From contig JADGNE010000067.1 in the NCBI GenBank assembly GCA_015234425.1, forward strand, positions 1-64,000: a stretch of 64,000 nucleotides of DNA, read 5' to 3'. Both the position numbers and the translations under genes were made by a program. Of this stretch, positions 52,340 to 61,864 are shown piece after piece (the stretch's first letter is position 1; every line of letters begins with the position of its first letter). The notes under the pieces are model-generated. The model had not been told where the DNA came from. It did no database searches and worked only from the letters and a program-made list of their open reading frames with translations. Source of the stretch: Devosia sp. (GTDB lineage: Bacteria; Pseudomonadota; Alphaproteobacteria; Rhizobiales; Devosiaceae).

Positions 52340-53059
52340 TCAGACCCGGTCGAAATTGGACGGCAGGATGATCATGTCGCGGATGGTGACGCTGCGGCGG
52401 CGGCTCAGCATGAAGACAATGGCCTCGGCCACGTCTTCGGGTTCGATCAAGCCGCCGGCTTCCCGGGCCGTGCGCAGATTTTCTTCCGGCCAGTCGGCGA
52501 GAAGAGCCGACACGACGGGGCCGGGCGAAATCTGGCCGACGCGCACGCCATGCGGGATCATCTGTCGACGCATGCCCTGCACGAAACTGGTGATCGCCCA
52601 TTTCGAGCCAGAATAGACCGGCTCCCAATAGGTCGGGAAATGCCCGGCCACCGAGCAGGTGACGATGATGTCGCCGGTCTTGCGCCCGATCATGTGCGGC
52701 AGCACGGCATGGACGTTTTTCATCACCGCATTGACGTTGAGATTGAGCATGCGATCGATGGCTGCGGGCGTCGTCTCGGTGAGATCGCCACCGATATAGA
52801 TGCCGGCATTGCAATGGAGGATGTCGATATGCCCTACCTTCTCCAAGACCTCCGGCACCATCGCGTTGCAGCTTTCGGGCTCCAGCAGGTCCGTCACCTG
52901 GGCAATGGCCTTGTCGCCGAGTTCCGCCGTCAGCGCGGCGAGCGCCGTGGCATTGCGGTCCACCAGAACCACTGTTGCGCCCTCGGCGAGAAGAGCCCTG
53001 GTGGTCGCAAGGCCGATCCCCGATGCGGCGCCGGTCACGACCGCTATTTTTCCGTCCAT
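52340..53059 (-). CDS. SDR oxidoreductase, ribitol 2-dehydrogenase-like
   Basis: 239-residue classical short-chain dehydrogenase. Cofactor motif TGAASGIG, NAG motif HCNAGIY, catalytic Ser in TCSVAGH and YSGSK (Tyr-x3-Lys). The C-terminal part GVRVGQISPGPVVSALLADW and RDMIILPSNFD closely resembles ribitol 2-dehydrogenase (RbtD), so a polyol substrate is likely but unproven. ATG at 53059 is used; a TTG at 53065 is 6 nt after GGAGG and is an equal candidate. Confidence 0.85.
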   Translation of the reverse strand: MDGKIAVVTGAASGIGLATTRALLAEGATVVLVDRNATALAALTAELGDKAIAQVTDLLEPESCNAMVPEVLEKVGHIDILHCNAGIYIGGDLTETTPAAIDRMLNLNVNAVMKNVHAVLPHMIGRKTGDIIVTCSVAGHFPTYWEPVYSGSKWAITSFVQGMRRQMIPHGVRVGQISPGPVVSALLADWPEENLRTAREAGGLIEPEDVAEAIVFMLSRRRSVTIRDMIILPSNFDRV

Positions 53060-53185
53060 AGACAAAGTCTTCCTCCCCGTTGGTCCTCAAGGGGGCTCCC
53101 CCGGGCGCGTGGTTTCAAGCGCCCATCCCCTCTTGTCCGATCACAATGTTTGGCGGCCTTGCATTTTGCAATCGCGCGCAGCATG

Positions 53186-53206
53186 CTGTTAACGGCGGAT
53201 TAACAG
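53186..53206. promoter_or_regulatory. CtrA-type dyad upstream of the cellulose operon
   Basis: CTGTTAA-N7-TTAACAG: an exact TTAA-N7-TTAAC CtrA box that is also a perfect 7-bp inverted repeat, about 70 nt before the proposed bcsN start. It suggests cell-cycle control of cellulose synthesis; binding is inferred. Confidence 0.55.
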
Positions 53207-53276
53207 TCTTCCCTGATGTTCGGGGAGACTCCAAGGGCCGCAAGCCTTTGTTAATACAAGCGCAAAGGGCGAAATC

Positions 53277-54200
53277 CTGTCTGATACCTCAGTCCATTCG
53301 CCAAGTGTCCGACAGTGGGCCCGTAACGCCTTGGCCACGCTTGCGCTCGCAACCCTTCTTGGCGCCTGCTCGACCACCAGTGATGGCCCGGTCAGCGAAG
53401 CGCGGATCATCACGCCCGCCGATGCGCTCATCATTCCCCCGCCGGGCGGTCCCGCCATCGTCAATGTGGCGTCCACGACCTTTCCCAATGCGGTGCGGCA
53501 GGACATCTCGCTGGCAACCGATGCCCGTACGCCGGGCGAAAACAAGATCAGCATCGTGCGCTTTACCGCCAAGGGCGGCGATGGCAGCGACGCGCGCCTG
53601 CGCGATATTCCCTTCACCCAGGTCAACCTGACCCAGGAAGCTCTGACCGCCTGGCCCGGGACCGGGATGGCGGTCTCGCCCTATTTCGTGCAGAACGCCT
53701 ATGGCCCCTTCGGCTACGCCATCGGCAAGCCGCCCACCGGCGATACGTGTATCTATGCCTGGCAGCGCATCAGCCCCACGCTGAAGCCATCCGGCGCCGT
53801 CGATCGCGGCACCATCAATATCCGCCTCCAGCTCTGCCGCCGGGGCGCCAGCGAGCAGAGCCTGCTCGAAATCATGTATAAGCTGCGGCTCAACGTGGCC
53901 GTCTTCCCGCCCAATGCTGCCCCGGCCATCATCGGAAGCATCGGCAACCAGATCCGGCCCATTGGTGCAGCTGGCTTCAGTGAGGTCATTCCCTCCGCTC
54001 CTGCGCCGGTCGTGCGCCGGGCGCAGACGGTGACTGCCGCGCCGACGCCCACTGCGACGCCGGTCGCGATACCCACCCCGCCGATCGGCGCCCCGATCGT
54101 GCCGTCCCCGACTGGTACGACCACCGGGACAGGCCCCACTGTTCCCCGCCCACCATCAGGCACGGTGAATATTCCCTCGCCGCCTGGCACCGGCAACTAG
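53277..54200 (+). CDS. bcsN: Cellulose biosynthesis protein BcsN (lipoprotein)
   Basis: About 307 residues (289 from the TTG at 53331). BcsN family of Hyphomicrobiales cellulose operons: conserved segments VNVASTTFPNAVRQDISLA, NKISIVRFTAKG and LCRRGASEQSLLEIMY, ending in a Pro/Thr-rich tail. A lipobox LLGAC gives a lipoprotein. The TTG start would leave a signal peptide without positive charge; an in-frame CTG at 53277 behind AAGGGCG adds VRQWARNALATLALATL, a proper n-region, and is preferred. It is the first gene of bcsNABZ-TPR and has a CtrA-type dyad upstream. Its biochemical role is unknown. Confidence 0.85.
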   Translation: MSDTSVHSPSVRQWARNALATLALATLLGACSTTSDGPVSEARIITPADALIIPPPGGPAIVNVASTTFPNAVRQDISLATDARTPGENKISIVRFTAKGGDGSDARLRDIPFTQVNLTQEALTAWPGTGMAVSPYFVQNAYGPFGYAIGKPPTGDTCIYAWQRISPTLKPSGAVDRGTINIRLQLCRRGASEQSLLEIMYKLRLNVAVFPPNAAPAIIGSIGNQIRPIGAAGFSEVIPSAPAPVVRRAQTVTAAPTPTATPVAIPTPPIGAPIVPSPTGTTTGTGPTVPRPPSGTVNIPSPPGTGN

Positions 54201-54218
54201 TCCGGCACAGGAGCGACC

Positions 54219-56390
54219 ATGTCCAAACCACTGACCATCTTCATCTGGCTGGTCATGGCTCTCGCCATGCTTGTCATCATCACCATACCTGTGAGCCTGC
54301 AGGTTCACCTGGTCATGGCGGTCTTGTTCCTGCTGTTCATGGCAGTGATCAAGCTGTTGCGGCTCGACGGCAACTGGCGGCTGCTGCTTTTGACCTTCGG
54401 CACGGTGATCGTGCTGCGCTACGCGTTCTGGCGCACCACCAGCACCATTCCGCCGATCGACCAATGGGCCGACTTTATCCCCGGGCTCATCCTCTACCTG
54501 GCCGAGATGTACTGCATTCTCATGCTGTTCCTCAGCCTGTTCGTGGTTGTGCGGCCCATTCCGCCGCGCCCGTCCGTTCGGCTGCGTCCGGATGATCCGG
54601 TCCCGTTCGTCGACGTGTTCATCCCCACTTACAACGAGGATTATGACCTCCTGGCCGGCACGCTCGCCGCGGCCAAGGGCATGGATTATCCGGTCGACCG
54701 GTTCAAGGTCTGGCTGCTCGACGATGGCGCCACCGAGGCCAAGCGCAACAGCTCCGATCCGGATGCTGCTGTCGAAGCTCAGGAGCGATACGACCAGCTG
54801 CGCCAACTCTGCGACGAGCTGGGCTGCCACTACCTGACCCGCGCCCGCAATGAGCACGCCAAGGCTGGCAATCTCAACAATGGCCTTGCGCACTCCTCAG
54901 GTGAGTTCGTCGCCGTGTTCGACGCCGACCATGCGCCGGCCCGGGATTTCCTCCAGGAAACCGTTCCCTATTTCGCTGAGGATCATCGCCTCTTCCTCGT
55001 GCAGACCCCGCACTTCTTCCTCAATCCCGATCCGGTGGAGCGCAATCTGCGCACCTTCGAGGTCATGCCGTCTGAAAACGAGATGTTCTACGGCATCATC
55101 CAGCGCGGGCTCGATCGCTGGAACGCGGCCTTCTTCTGTGGCTCGGCGGCCCTCCTGCGCCGCGAAGCGCTCGAAGTCACCAATGGCTTCGCCGGCCGGA
55201 GCATCACCGAAGACTGCGAGACGGCGCTCGAGCTGCACAGCCGCGGCTGGAACTCGATCTATGTCGACCGGCCGCTGGTAGCGGGCCTTCAGCCAGCGAC
55301 CTTCTCGAGCTTCATCGGCCAGCGCAGCCGCTGGGCGCAGGGCATGATGCAGATCATGCTGTTCAGCTTTCCGCTGTTCAAGCCGGGCCTGCGGCTGGCG
55401 CAGCGACTGGCCTATCTCTCCTCGACGATGTTCTGGCTCTTCCCGCTGCCGCGCATCATCTTCCTCTTCGCACCGCTGTTTTATCTCTTCTTCGACCTGC
55501 AGATCTTCACCGCTTCAGGCGGCGAGTTCGCGGCCTATACGCTGACCTATTTCTTCGTGAACCTAGTGATGCAGAACTCGCTGTTCGGGCGCTGGCGTTG
55601 GCCGTGGATTTCCGAGCTCTACGAATATATCCAGTCGGTGCACCTTCTGGGTGCCATCCTGTCGGTGCTGCGCAACCCGTCCAAGCCGACGTTTAACGTG
55701 ACGGCCAAGGACGAAAGCGTCGACACGTCGCGCCTGTCCGAACTGGCACGCCCGTTCTACCTGATCTTCCTCTTGCTCGTGATCACCGTGGGCATGACCG
55801 TCTTCAAGATCTTCAACGAGCCCTATCAGGCCGAAATCACCATGGTGGTGGGCGGCTGGAACCTCTTCAACCTGATCCTGGCCGGATGTGCATTGGGCGT
55901 AGTCTCCGAGCGCCGCGAAGTGCGCGCCAGCCGTCGCGTGGCGGTGGAACGCCGCTGCGAAGTGCAGGGTGCCGACGGCACCTGGTCGAAGGGCACGATT
56001 GTCAATGTGTCGAGCGGTGGCCTCGCCCTGCGCCTGCCTGCAGGACCGCTCGGGCTTGCACGCGGCGCACCGACCGCGATCCGCTTTACGCCGCTGTCCG
56101 ATACCGGCGGCAATGAGATGTCGGTCGTCGTGCGCTCCACCGGTTCGGAAGGGAAGGGCGCCATGCTCGGCTGCCGCTTCACGCCCCAGCGCGGCCAGGA
56201 CTATCGCCTGATCGCCGATCTGCTCTACGCCAACTCCGCCACCTGGGCGCAGCGCCAGAAGTCGCGTCAGGTCAATATCGGCATCATGCGCGGCACGGCA
56301 CGCTTCCTTGGGCAGGCGCTCTATCAAACCGGACGCGGGCTCGGCTATCTCCTGCGCTTTGGCTCCAAGCGGAGTGGCGCCCATGATTGA
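54219..56390 (+). CDS. bcsA: Cellulose synthase catalytic subunit BcsA (PilZ)
   Basis: 723-residue inner-membrane GT2 enzyme that polymerises UDP-glucose and translocates the glucan. N-terminal helices, then the GT motifs: LLDDGATEAKRN (about 164-175), FDADHAP (about 234-240, D-x-D), SITEDCE (about 327-333) and QRSRW (368-372); more helices, then a PilZ domain for c-di-GMP with the arginine-rich segment RREVRASRR (about 564-572) and NVSSGG (596-601). All catalytic residues are intact. It overlaps bcsB by 8 nt. Confidence 0.97.
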   Translation: MSKPLTIFIWLVMALAMLVIITIPVSLQVHLVMAVLFLLFMAVIKLLRLDGNWRLLLLTFGTVIVLRYAFWRTTSTIPPIDQWADFIPGLILYLAEMYCILMLFLSLFVVVRPIPPRPSVRLRPDDPVPFVDVFIPTYNEDYDLLAGTLAAAKGMDYPVDRFKVWLLDDGATEAKRNSSDPDAAVEAQERYDQLRQLCDELGCHYLTRARNEHAKAGNLNNGLAHSSGEFVAVFDADHAPARDFLQETVPYFAEDHRLFLVQTPHFFLNPDPVERNLRTFEVMPSENEMFYGIIQRGLDRWNAAFFCGSAALLRREALEVTNGFAGRSITEDCETALELHSRGWNSIYVDRPLVAGLQPATFSSFIGQRSRWAQGMMQIMLFSFPLFKPGLRLAQRLAYLSSTMFWLFPLPRIIFLFAPLFYLFFDLQIFTASGGEFAAYTLTYFFVNLVMQNSLFGRWRWPWISELYEYIQSVHLLGAILSVLRNPSKPTFNVTAKDESVDTSRLSELARPFYLIFLLLVITVGMTVFKIFNEPYQAEITMVVGGWNLFNLILAGCALGVVSERREVRASRRVAVERRCEVQGADGTWSKGTIVNVSSGGLALRLPAGPLGLARGAPTAIRFTPLSDTGGNEMSVVVRSTGSEGKGAMLGCRFTPQRGQDYRLIADLLYANSATWAQRQKSRQVNIGIMRGTARFLGQALYQTGRGLGYLLRFGSKRSGAHD

Positions 56391-58614
56391 TCGTACCCTG
56401 CTCGCCGGCCTGCTGCTCTCTGTTGCCATGGTGCCCGCCCTGGCCCAGCCTGCGCCGTTCGACATGACGCCTGAAAGTGGCCTGGTGCCGCCTGCGCCGA
56501 TCCCGACCGTCCCCGTGCCGGTGGAAGTCACTCCCGAGCCGGCCCCGGCCGTCCACACGCGCTATCTCCTGCCCACGCCCACCGTACGCCTCGCCGGCGA
56601 AGAGAGCCGCCACGCCATCGTCTTCTATTTGACCCAGGCCGAAGCCGAGAGCGCAGCGCGGCTGAGCCTGAGCTATCTCAACGCGGTGATGGTGGCACCG
56701 GAGTTCTCGAGCCTCGGCTTTTCCATCAACCAGACCTCGGTGTCCCGTACGCCGATCGCCGCCTCCTCGGCCCGGAGCGCGGTCAGCGTCGGCATTCCCG
56801 CAGGCCTCTTGCGGCCCGGCCCCAATATCCTCGAAATCCACGCCTCCCAGCGGCATCGGACGGACTGCACCATTCAGTCCACCTATGAACTCTGGACCGA
56901 CCTGACCTCCGACGGCCTGCAGCTTCATTTCGACAGTCCCGAAATTGCCGGCATCAGCCAGCTGGCCGATCTCGCGGCTGTCGGCGTTGGCGTTGATGGC
57001 CACACGCGGCTCCGGGTGCTCGCCGGTGACCTCGGCGACGCACAGACCATGAGCGCGGCGCTCCGGCTGATCCAGCAGATGGCGATCGCCCTGCGCGTGG
57101 CCGATCCGCGGATCGAGATTGTCGACGCGCTTTCTGCCACGGCTGAGCCCGGTGTGCTCGACGTGGTCATCGGCACGGCCCAATCCCTGCCGGCCGAATT
57201 GGCTGAGATGAGTGCCGCGGCCGCCTCGGGACCGCTCGTGACCATGGCTTCTCTGGCGACCGGCGCGCCGACCCTGGTCCTGTCCGGGCCCGACTGGGCG
57301 AGCATCGCCCGGGGCGGTAATGATCTTGTCGCCGCCGCACCGGCCTCGTCCTCCCGTCCGCGCATCGATCTCGGCTATCCTGTACCCCTTATGGAAGGCG
57401 GCTCGGCGATTGAGCTGGCGGCGCTCGGCGCCAATACGGTCGAGTTCAACGGACGGCGCTTTACCACGCGCTTCCAGTTCGAACTGCCGCCCGATTTCTA
57501 CGCCTATCGCTATGGCAATGCCGAGCTGGTGCTCGACGCCGCCTATTCGTCCGACGTTCAGCCGGGCAGCGAAATCGACATCTACACCAATGGCCAGATC
57601 GCCTCGGCCACGCCGTTGCTGCAGACCGACGGCGGGTTGTTGCGCAACACGATCATCCGCGTGCCGATGACCAATCTGCGTCCCGGCCGCAACGAGGTCG
57701 ATATCGCGGTTAATCTGAACACGACTTCGGATCAGGCGTGCCCGGTCGGCTGGACCGGTGACGCGCCGACGCGTTTTGTATTTTCCGGCAGCTCGAAACT
57801 GCGTCTGCCCGAATATGCCCGGGCCGCGGCGCTGCCCGACCTGCGCCTGCTCACAGGCGCGGCCTGGCCCTATGTGCTGGACGAAGACGTACCAATAGCC
57901 GTGGGGCAGGACACGGAGTCCGAAACGGCGGCCCTCACACTGGCAGCGCGCCTCGCTACTGCCTCGGGCAAGGTCACGCCGCTGACGGTCACCGCCGACA
58001 CCCAGCTGGCGGCCGACCGCAATGTGCTGGTGGTCAAGCCTGTCGCCTCCATCACCGGCGACATCCTCGCCCGCACGGGTCTCTCCGATGGTCGCGCGGG
58101 CGGTATGGGGCGAGATGCTTCCGTGCTCGACCAGTTTGCCTCCGAAACCATTGCCCGCCCCTTGCCGGGGGCGCTCGACTGGTTCCTCGACCGGGTTGGC
58201 CTCCAGATCGACGATCTGCGCGTCCTGCCGGAGCGGGATCAGGCCGTGGGGATCAATAATTCGGTCGTTCTGGCTCAGGCTCGCCAGTCTGAAGGCGGGA
58301 TCTGGACCGTTCTTACCGCAGCCGATGGCCCGCGCCTCGTATCGGGGATCAACCAGCTGGTCGAGACCCGCCACTGGCGCGAGATCAATGGACGAGCCAG
58401 TACCATCGCCCCGACCGACGAAACGATCACGGCAACTTCGGCTGCCAATCCCGTGCTCGACGTCACATCCTTTTCGCTGACCAATCTGCGGCTCGTCGCT
58501 GCAAATTGGTTCTCCGCCAACATTTTGATGTTCACCGCACTGATTACGGCCGCGTGCGTTCTGCTGATGATCGCGACATCTCTCATGCTCAAACAGCTCG
58601 GACGCAGGCAATGA
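56383..58614 (+). CDS. bcsB: Cellulose synthase regulatory subunit BcsB
   Basis: 743-residue periplasmic subunit anchored by a C-terminal membrane helix (NILMFTALITAACVLLMIATS). Signal peptide RTLLAGLLLSVAMVPALA-Q, Pro-rich lead, then alternating jelly-roll carbohydrate-binding and flavodoxin-like domains. BcsB is required for BcsA activity and guides the glucan across the periplasm. ATG at 56383 lies inside the end of bcsA; its stop overlaps bcsZ as ATGA. Length is typical. Confidence 0.95.
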   Translation: MIDRTLLAGLLLSVAMVPALAQPAPFDMTPESGLVPPAPIPTVPVPVEVTPEPAPAVHTRYLLPTPTVRLAGEESRHAIVFYLTQAEAESAARLSLSYLNAVMVAPEFSSLGFSINQTSVSRTPIAASSARSAVSVGIPAGLLRPGPNILEIHASQRHRTDCTIQSTYELWTDLTSDGLQLHFDSPEIAGISQLADLAAVGVGVDGHTRLRVLAGDLGDAQTMSAALRLIQQMAIALRVADPRIEIVDALSATAEPGVLDVVIGTAQSLPAELAEMSAAAASGPLVTMASLATGAPTLVLSGPDWASIARGGNDLVAAAPASSSRPRIDLGYPVPLMEGGSAIELAALGANTVEFNGRRFTTRFQFELPPDFYAYRYGNAELVLDAAYSSDVQPGSEIDIYTNGQIASATPLLQTDGGLLRNTIIRVPMTNLRPGRNEVDIAVNLNTTSDQACPVGWTGDAPTRFVFSGSSKLRLPEYARAAALPDLRLLTGAAWPYVLDEDVPIAVGQDTESETAALTLAARLATASGKVTPLTVTADTQLAADRNVLVVKPVASITGDILARTGLSDGRAGGMGRDASVLDQFASETIARPLPGALDWFLDRVGLQIDDLRVLPERDQAVGINNSVVLAQARQSEGGIWTVLTAADGPRLVSGINQLVETRHWREINGRASTIAPTDETITATSAANPVLDVTSFSLTNLRLVAANWFSANILMFTALITAACVLLMIATSLMLKQLGRRQ

Positions 58615-59654
58615 CATCGAACATCTGGGGAGCGGCCCTTGGGGCCATGCTCATGATCCAGCCCGCAACGGCCGCCTCGACCATACTCGCCGAAGAATGG
58701 GACAGCTACCGCACCGCCTATATCAGCGAGGCTGGGCGGATCGTGGACTATGCCAATAACAGCATCAGCCACAGCGAAGGGCAGGGCTATGGCCTCATCC
58801 TTTCCGTGCTGGCGGGCGATCGGGCGACGTTCGAGCGCGTCTGGAAGTTCACCGAGACCGAGCTCATGGTCCGCGACGACGGCCTTGCCGCGTGGCGCTG
58901 GGAGCCAGAGGCCGATCCCAGGGTGACCGATCCCAACAACGCCACCGATGGCGACATGCTAATCGCCTATGGCCTGGTTCTGGCGGGTCATGCCTGGAAC
59001 GAACAGGCCTATCTCGATCGCGCCACCAGCATGGTCCGTACCATTGGTCATGATCTGCTGACCGCAGTGCAGGAAAGGCCGGTGATCCTCCCCGGCGCTG
59101 TCGGCTTTGTCAGCGAAGAGACCGGTGCCGTCGTCCTCAACCCCTCCTATTGGGTGTTCGAAACCATCCCGGTCTTTGCCCAGCTCGACCCGACCATCAA
59201 CTGGAATGCGGTCACCGAGAGCGGTCTCGATATCCTGGCGCGCGCCGCCGAAACCCGCACGGGCATTCCGGCCGACTGGGTCGTGCTCGAGGGAGACACA
59301 CTTGTGCCGGCTGAAAACTTTCCGCCGGAGTTCGGCTATAATGGCATCCGCATCCCGCTCTATCTGATGCGTGCTGGGCTTGATCCATCCTATCTTGAAC
59401 CGTTCCTTGCCAATTCCGACGCCTCGGGCCTGCGCAAGATCGATGTGGTGACCGGCGCTGTGCTCGAACCGATCTCCGAGCCCGGCTATCGCCTCATCGA
59501 GGCGAGCATGAAATGCACGCTGACCAATCAACCCATCCCCGCCGAACTGGCCCAGATGCAGGCAACCAGCTATTATGCGGCGACGCTGCAATTGCTGCTG
59601 CTCGACCATCTGCGGCGAGAGCGGCCTGATTGCCTCGAGAAAGGCCCCCTCTGA
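58611..59654 (+). CDS. bcsZ: Cellulose-operon endoglucanase BcsZ (GH8)
   Basis: 347-residue periplasmic beta-1,4-endoglucanase of family GH8. Signal peptide MTSNIWGAALGAMLMIQPATA; catalytic acid Glu in SHSEGQGYGL (about residue 54) and base Asp in ATDGDMLIAYGL (about 115), plus NPSYWVFETIPVF. It edits or releases nascent cellulose and is usually needed for normal export. The start overlaps the bcsB stop (ATGA) and the stop overlaps the next ATG (TGATG). Confidence 0.95.
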   Translation: MTSNIWGAALGAMLMIQPATAASTILAEEWDSYRTAYISEAGRIVDYANNSISHSEGQGYGLILSVLAGDRATFERVWKFTETELMVRDDGLAAWRWEPEADPRVTDPNNATDGDMLIAYGLVLAGHAWNEQAYLDRATSMVRTIGHDLLTAVQERPVILPGAVGFVSEETGAVVLNPSYWVFETIPVFAQLDPTINWNAVTESGLDILARAAETRTGIPADWVVLEGDTLVPAENFPPEFGYNGIRIPLYLMRAGLDPSYLEPFLANSDASGLRKIDVVTGAVLEPISEPGYRLIEASMKCTLTNQPIPAELAQMQATSYYAATLQLLLLDHLRRERPDCLEKGPL

Positions 59655-61864
59655 TGCGGCTGAGTACCTATCTTGCCGGGCTGGGATTGCTGAGCAGCAC
59701 TATCCTGCCGGTGTTCGCCCAGGATGCCGGAGTGCCGGCACCGGCCACCATTGTTGTGGCCCAGGATGCCTCGGCTATCCAACCGCTTGCCGGCGCCCGC
59801 CCGTTCATGGTGGCGCTACCCTTCGCCGTCGCCGGGGAAAGAGCGCCGGGTGAGCCTGTGGTGCGCCACACGCCGACCGGCGTGGTGCAGTCGCTGATGG
59901 CCCAGATCACTCCGGCGCCAGAGCCCGCGCAGGCGCCAAATGCCGTCGACGAGACAGCGCTGCGCTATTTCGCCCAGAACGGAGACGAGGTGCGGGTCCA
60001 GCGCGAGATCGAGCGCCTCAAGGCCCTTCATCCCGGCTGGCAACCACCGGCCAATCTCCTCTCGCAAGACTATGTGCCCGATCCCGATATCGTCGAGATC
60101 TGGGAGATGTTCAGCAATGGCGATTTTGACGGCGCGCGCGCTGCCATCGCTGCCAAGCAGGCCGCTGATCCGAGCTTTGTGCCGTCAACCGATCTCCTGC
60201 AAAGCCTTGCCAGCGGCGAGTCCGTCTCGCGTCTGCGCACTGCCTCGGATGCAAAGGATTATCAGGCCGTCATCACAATTGCCGCCAGCAACCCGCAACT
60301 GCTGGTCTGCAGCTCCGTCGATAATCTCTGGCGCCTGGCCGAAGCCTTTGCGCAGACCGGCAGCCTCGCCCGCTCGGTCGATGCCTATGCCTATGTCCTG
60401 TCCAACTGCACGGACGCGCAGGAGCGCTACGCCACCATGCAGAAGGCCATGGAGCAACTGCCGCGCGCCGAACTCGATCCGCTCCTCGCCATGGAGCGTC
60501 CCGATGCGGCCGGGCTTGGCGAGTTCAACGGACTTCGCCTCGATCTGGCGCGTCGCGCCGTTTCCGCCGCGCTGGACGATGGTCCTGCACCCGGACCTGC
60601 CGATCTTGCCCTGCTCGAGCAATCGGCGACGGCCACCAAGAGCGGCGAGGATCTGCAGCTCCTCGGCTATTTCGAGCTCAGCCGGAACCGCCCCAATGAG
60701 GCGCGTCGCCTGTTCCAGACCGCCCACGAGGCTGCCCCAAGTGCGGTCACCGCCGAGGGACTGGCCGTGACGCTGCTGCAGCTACAGGATGGCGAAGAGG
60801 CCGAAGGCGTCCTCGCGGCCTACCGCGACGAAAGCGAGGAGCTGACCGCGCTCTACCTCCAGGCCGCTGCCGCCTATCTCGCCACCGAGCCGCGCCGCAA
60901 TATCAGCGAAAATGTGCTCGGCCGCATTGTCGATACCGCCATGTCGGCGCGCGACGCCAATACGGCCCAGGAGCTCGGCTGGTATTCCTATGCCTTCCAG
61001 CAGCCGCAGACGGCGTTTGAATGGTTCACCGTTGCCCTGCGCTTCCAGCCCGATCTGGAGCCGGCGGCCTATGGGCTGATGGTGGCGGCGAACGCTCTGG
61101 GAGATGCGACGACTGTGCAGTCGATCCGCAACCAATGGGCCGGGCGCTCCGCCCGCATCTCCGATTTCGGCAAGACTTCCGCCACCACCCAGCCGCCTGC
61201 GGCCGCGCCTGTCCCCGTTCCCGTCGCCCAGCGCCCGTCCGCGCCGGTACAGGCTGCGCCGGTACAGTCCGCGCGTCAGCCGACCAATCAGGTGGCCAGC
61301 GAACTCAGTGTCGACCCCAGCCCGCAGCGCAGCTCCGGGGGCCGTCGCTGCGAGAACTTTGTTCCTGCCGCCAGCCTTTCGGCGTCAAACGCCCTCAGCC
61401 ATGCCTGGTGCCTGATGGATCTCAATCGTCCGGCGCAAGCGGTGGACCACTTCGCCCGGGCGCTTCAATCGGGCTCCGAGCGGGTGCGTTCGGACGCAGC
61501 CTATGGTCAGTCACTGGCCTTCATTCGCCTCGGCCTGCCACACGAAGCCGCGGTTGCCGCCGCCGCCGCGCCGGTCACCAATGCCCGTGCGCTTGAGCTT
61601 GAGGTGGCCATCCTTACCCAGCAGGCTACCAGCGCCTATGGCGTCGGCGATTATGCCAAGGCTCTCGCCATCCTCGATGCCCGCTCCAGATATGCCGCCG
61701 AGCGCAATGACCTGCTGACCCTGCGCGCCTGGAGCTACTACCACCTGCGCCGCTATCGCGAAGCCCAGCGCATTTTCTCCGCCGTTGCCGCCACCGGCTA
61801 TGGCGAGGCCCTCGCCGGGCTCGAAGCCGCGACTTCCGCGCTCGCCCGCTCGCTCGTCCAATAA
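59654..61864 (+). CDS. Cellulose-operon TPR protein without BcsC barrel
   Basis: 736 residues. Signal peptide LSTYLAGLGLLSSTILPVFA-Q, then many TPR-like helical repeats (for example ALHPGWQPPANLLSQDYVPDP, NRPNEARRLFQTAHEAA, YAKALAILDARSRYAAER and LRRYREAQRIFSAVA). A Pro/Ala-rich linker lies near residues 515-545. It ends in a TPR helix, with no sign of the 16-strand outer-membrane barrel that ends BcsC. It may act as the TPR half of BcsC, recruiting an unlinked channel or peptidoglycan. The operon overlap (TGATG) ties it to cellulose export. Confidence 0.8.
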   Translation: MRLSTYLAGLGLLSSTILPVFAQDAGVPAPATIVVAQDASAIQPLAGARPFMVALPFAVAGERAPGEPVVRHTPTGVVQSLMAQITPAPEPAQAPNAVDETALRYFAQNGDEVRVQREIERLKALHPGWQPPANLLSQDYVPDPDIVEIWEMFSNGDFDGARAAIAAKQAADPSFVPSTDLLQSLASGESVSRLRTASDAKDYQAVITIAASNPQLLVCSSVDNLWRLAEAFAQTGSLARSVDAYAYVLSNCTDAQERYATMQKAMEQLPRAELDPLLAMERPDAAGLGEFNGLRLDLARRAVSAALDDGPAPGPADLALLEQSATATKSGEDLQLLGYFELSRNRPNEARRLFQTAHEAAPSAVTAEGLAVTLLQLQDGEEAEGVLAAYRDESEELTALYLQAAAAYLATEPRRNISENVLGRIVDTAMSARDANTAQELGWYSYAFQQPQTAFEWFTVALRFQPDLEPAAYGLMVAANALGDATTVQSIRNQWAGRSARISDFGKTSATTQPPAAAPVPVPVAQRPSAPVQAAPVQSARQPTNQVASELSVDPSPQRSSGGRRCENFVPAASLSASNALSHAWCLMDLNRPAQAVDHFARALQSGSERVRSDAAYGQSLAFIRLGLPHEAAVAAAAAPVTNARALELEVAILTQQATSAYGVGDYAKALAILDARSRYAAERNDLLTLRAWSYYHLRRYREAQRIFSAVAATGYGEALAGLEAATSALARSLVQ

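Noticed and set aside
56284-58617. 777-codon open frame antisense to bcsB
   Set aside because: No recognisable domain; bcsB has intact signal peptide, anchor and operon overlaps.
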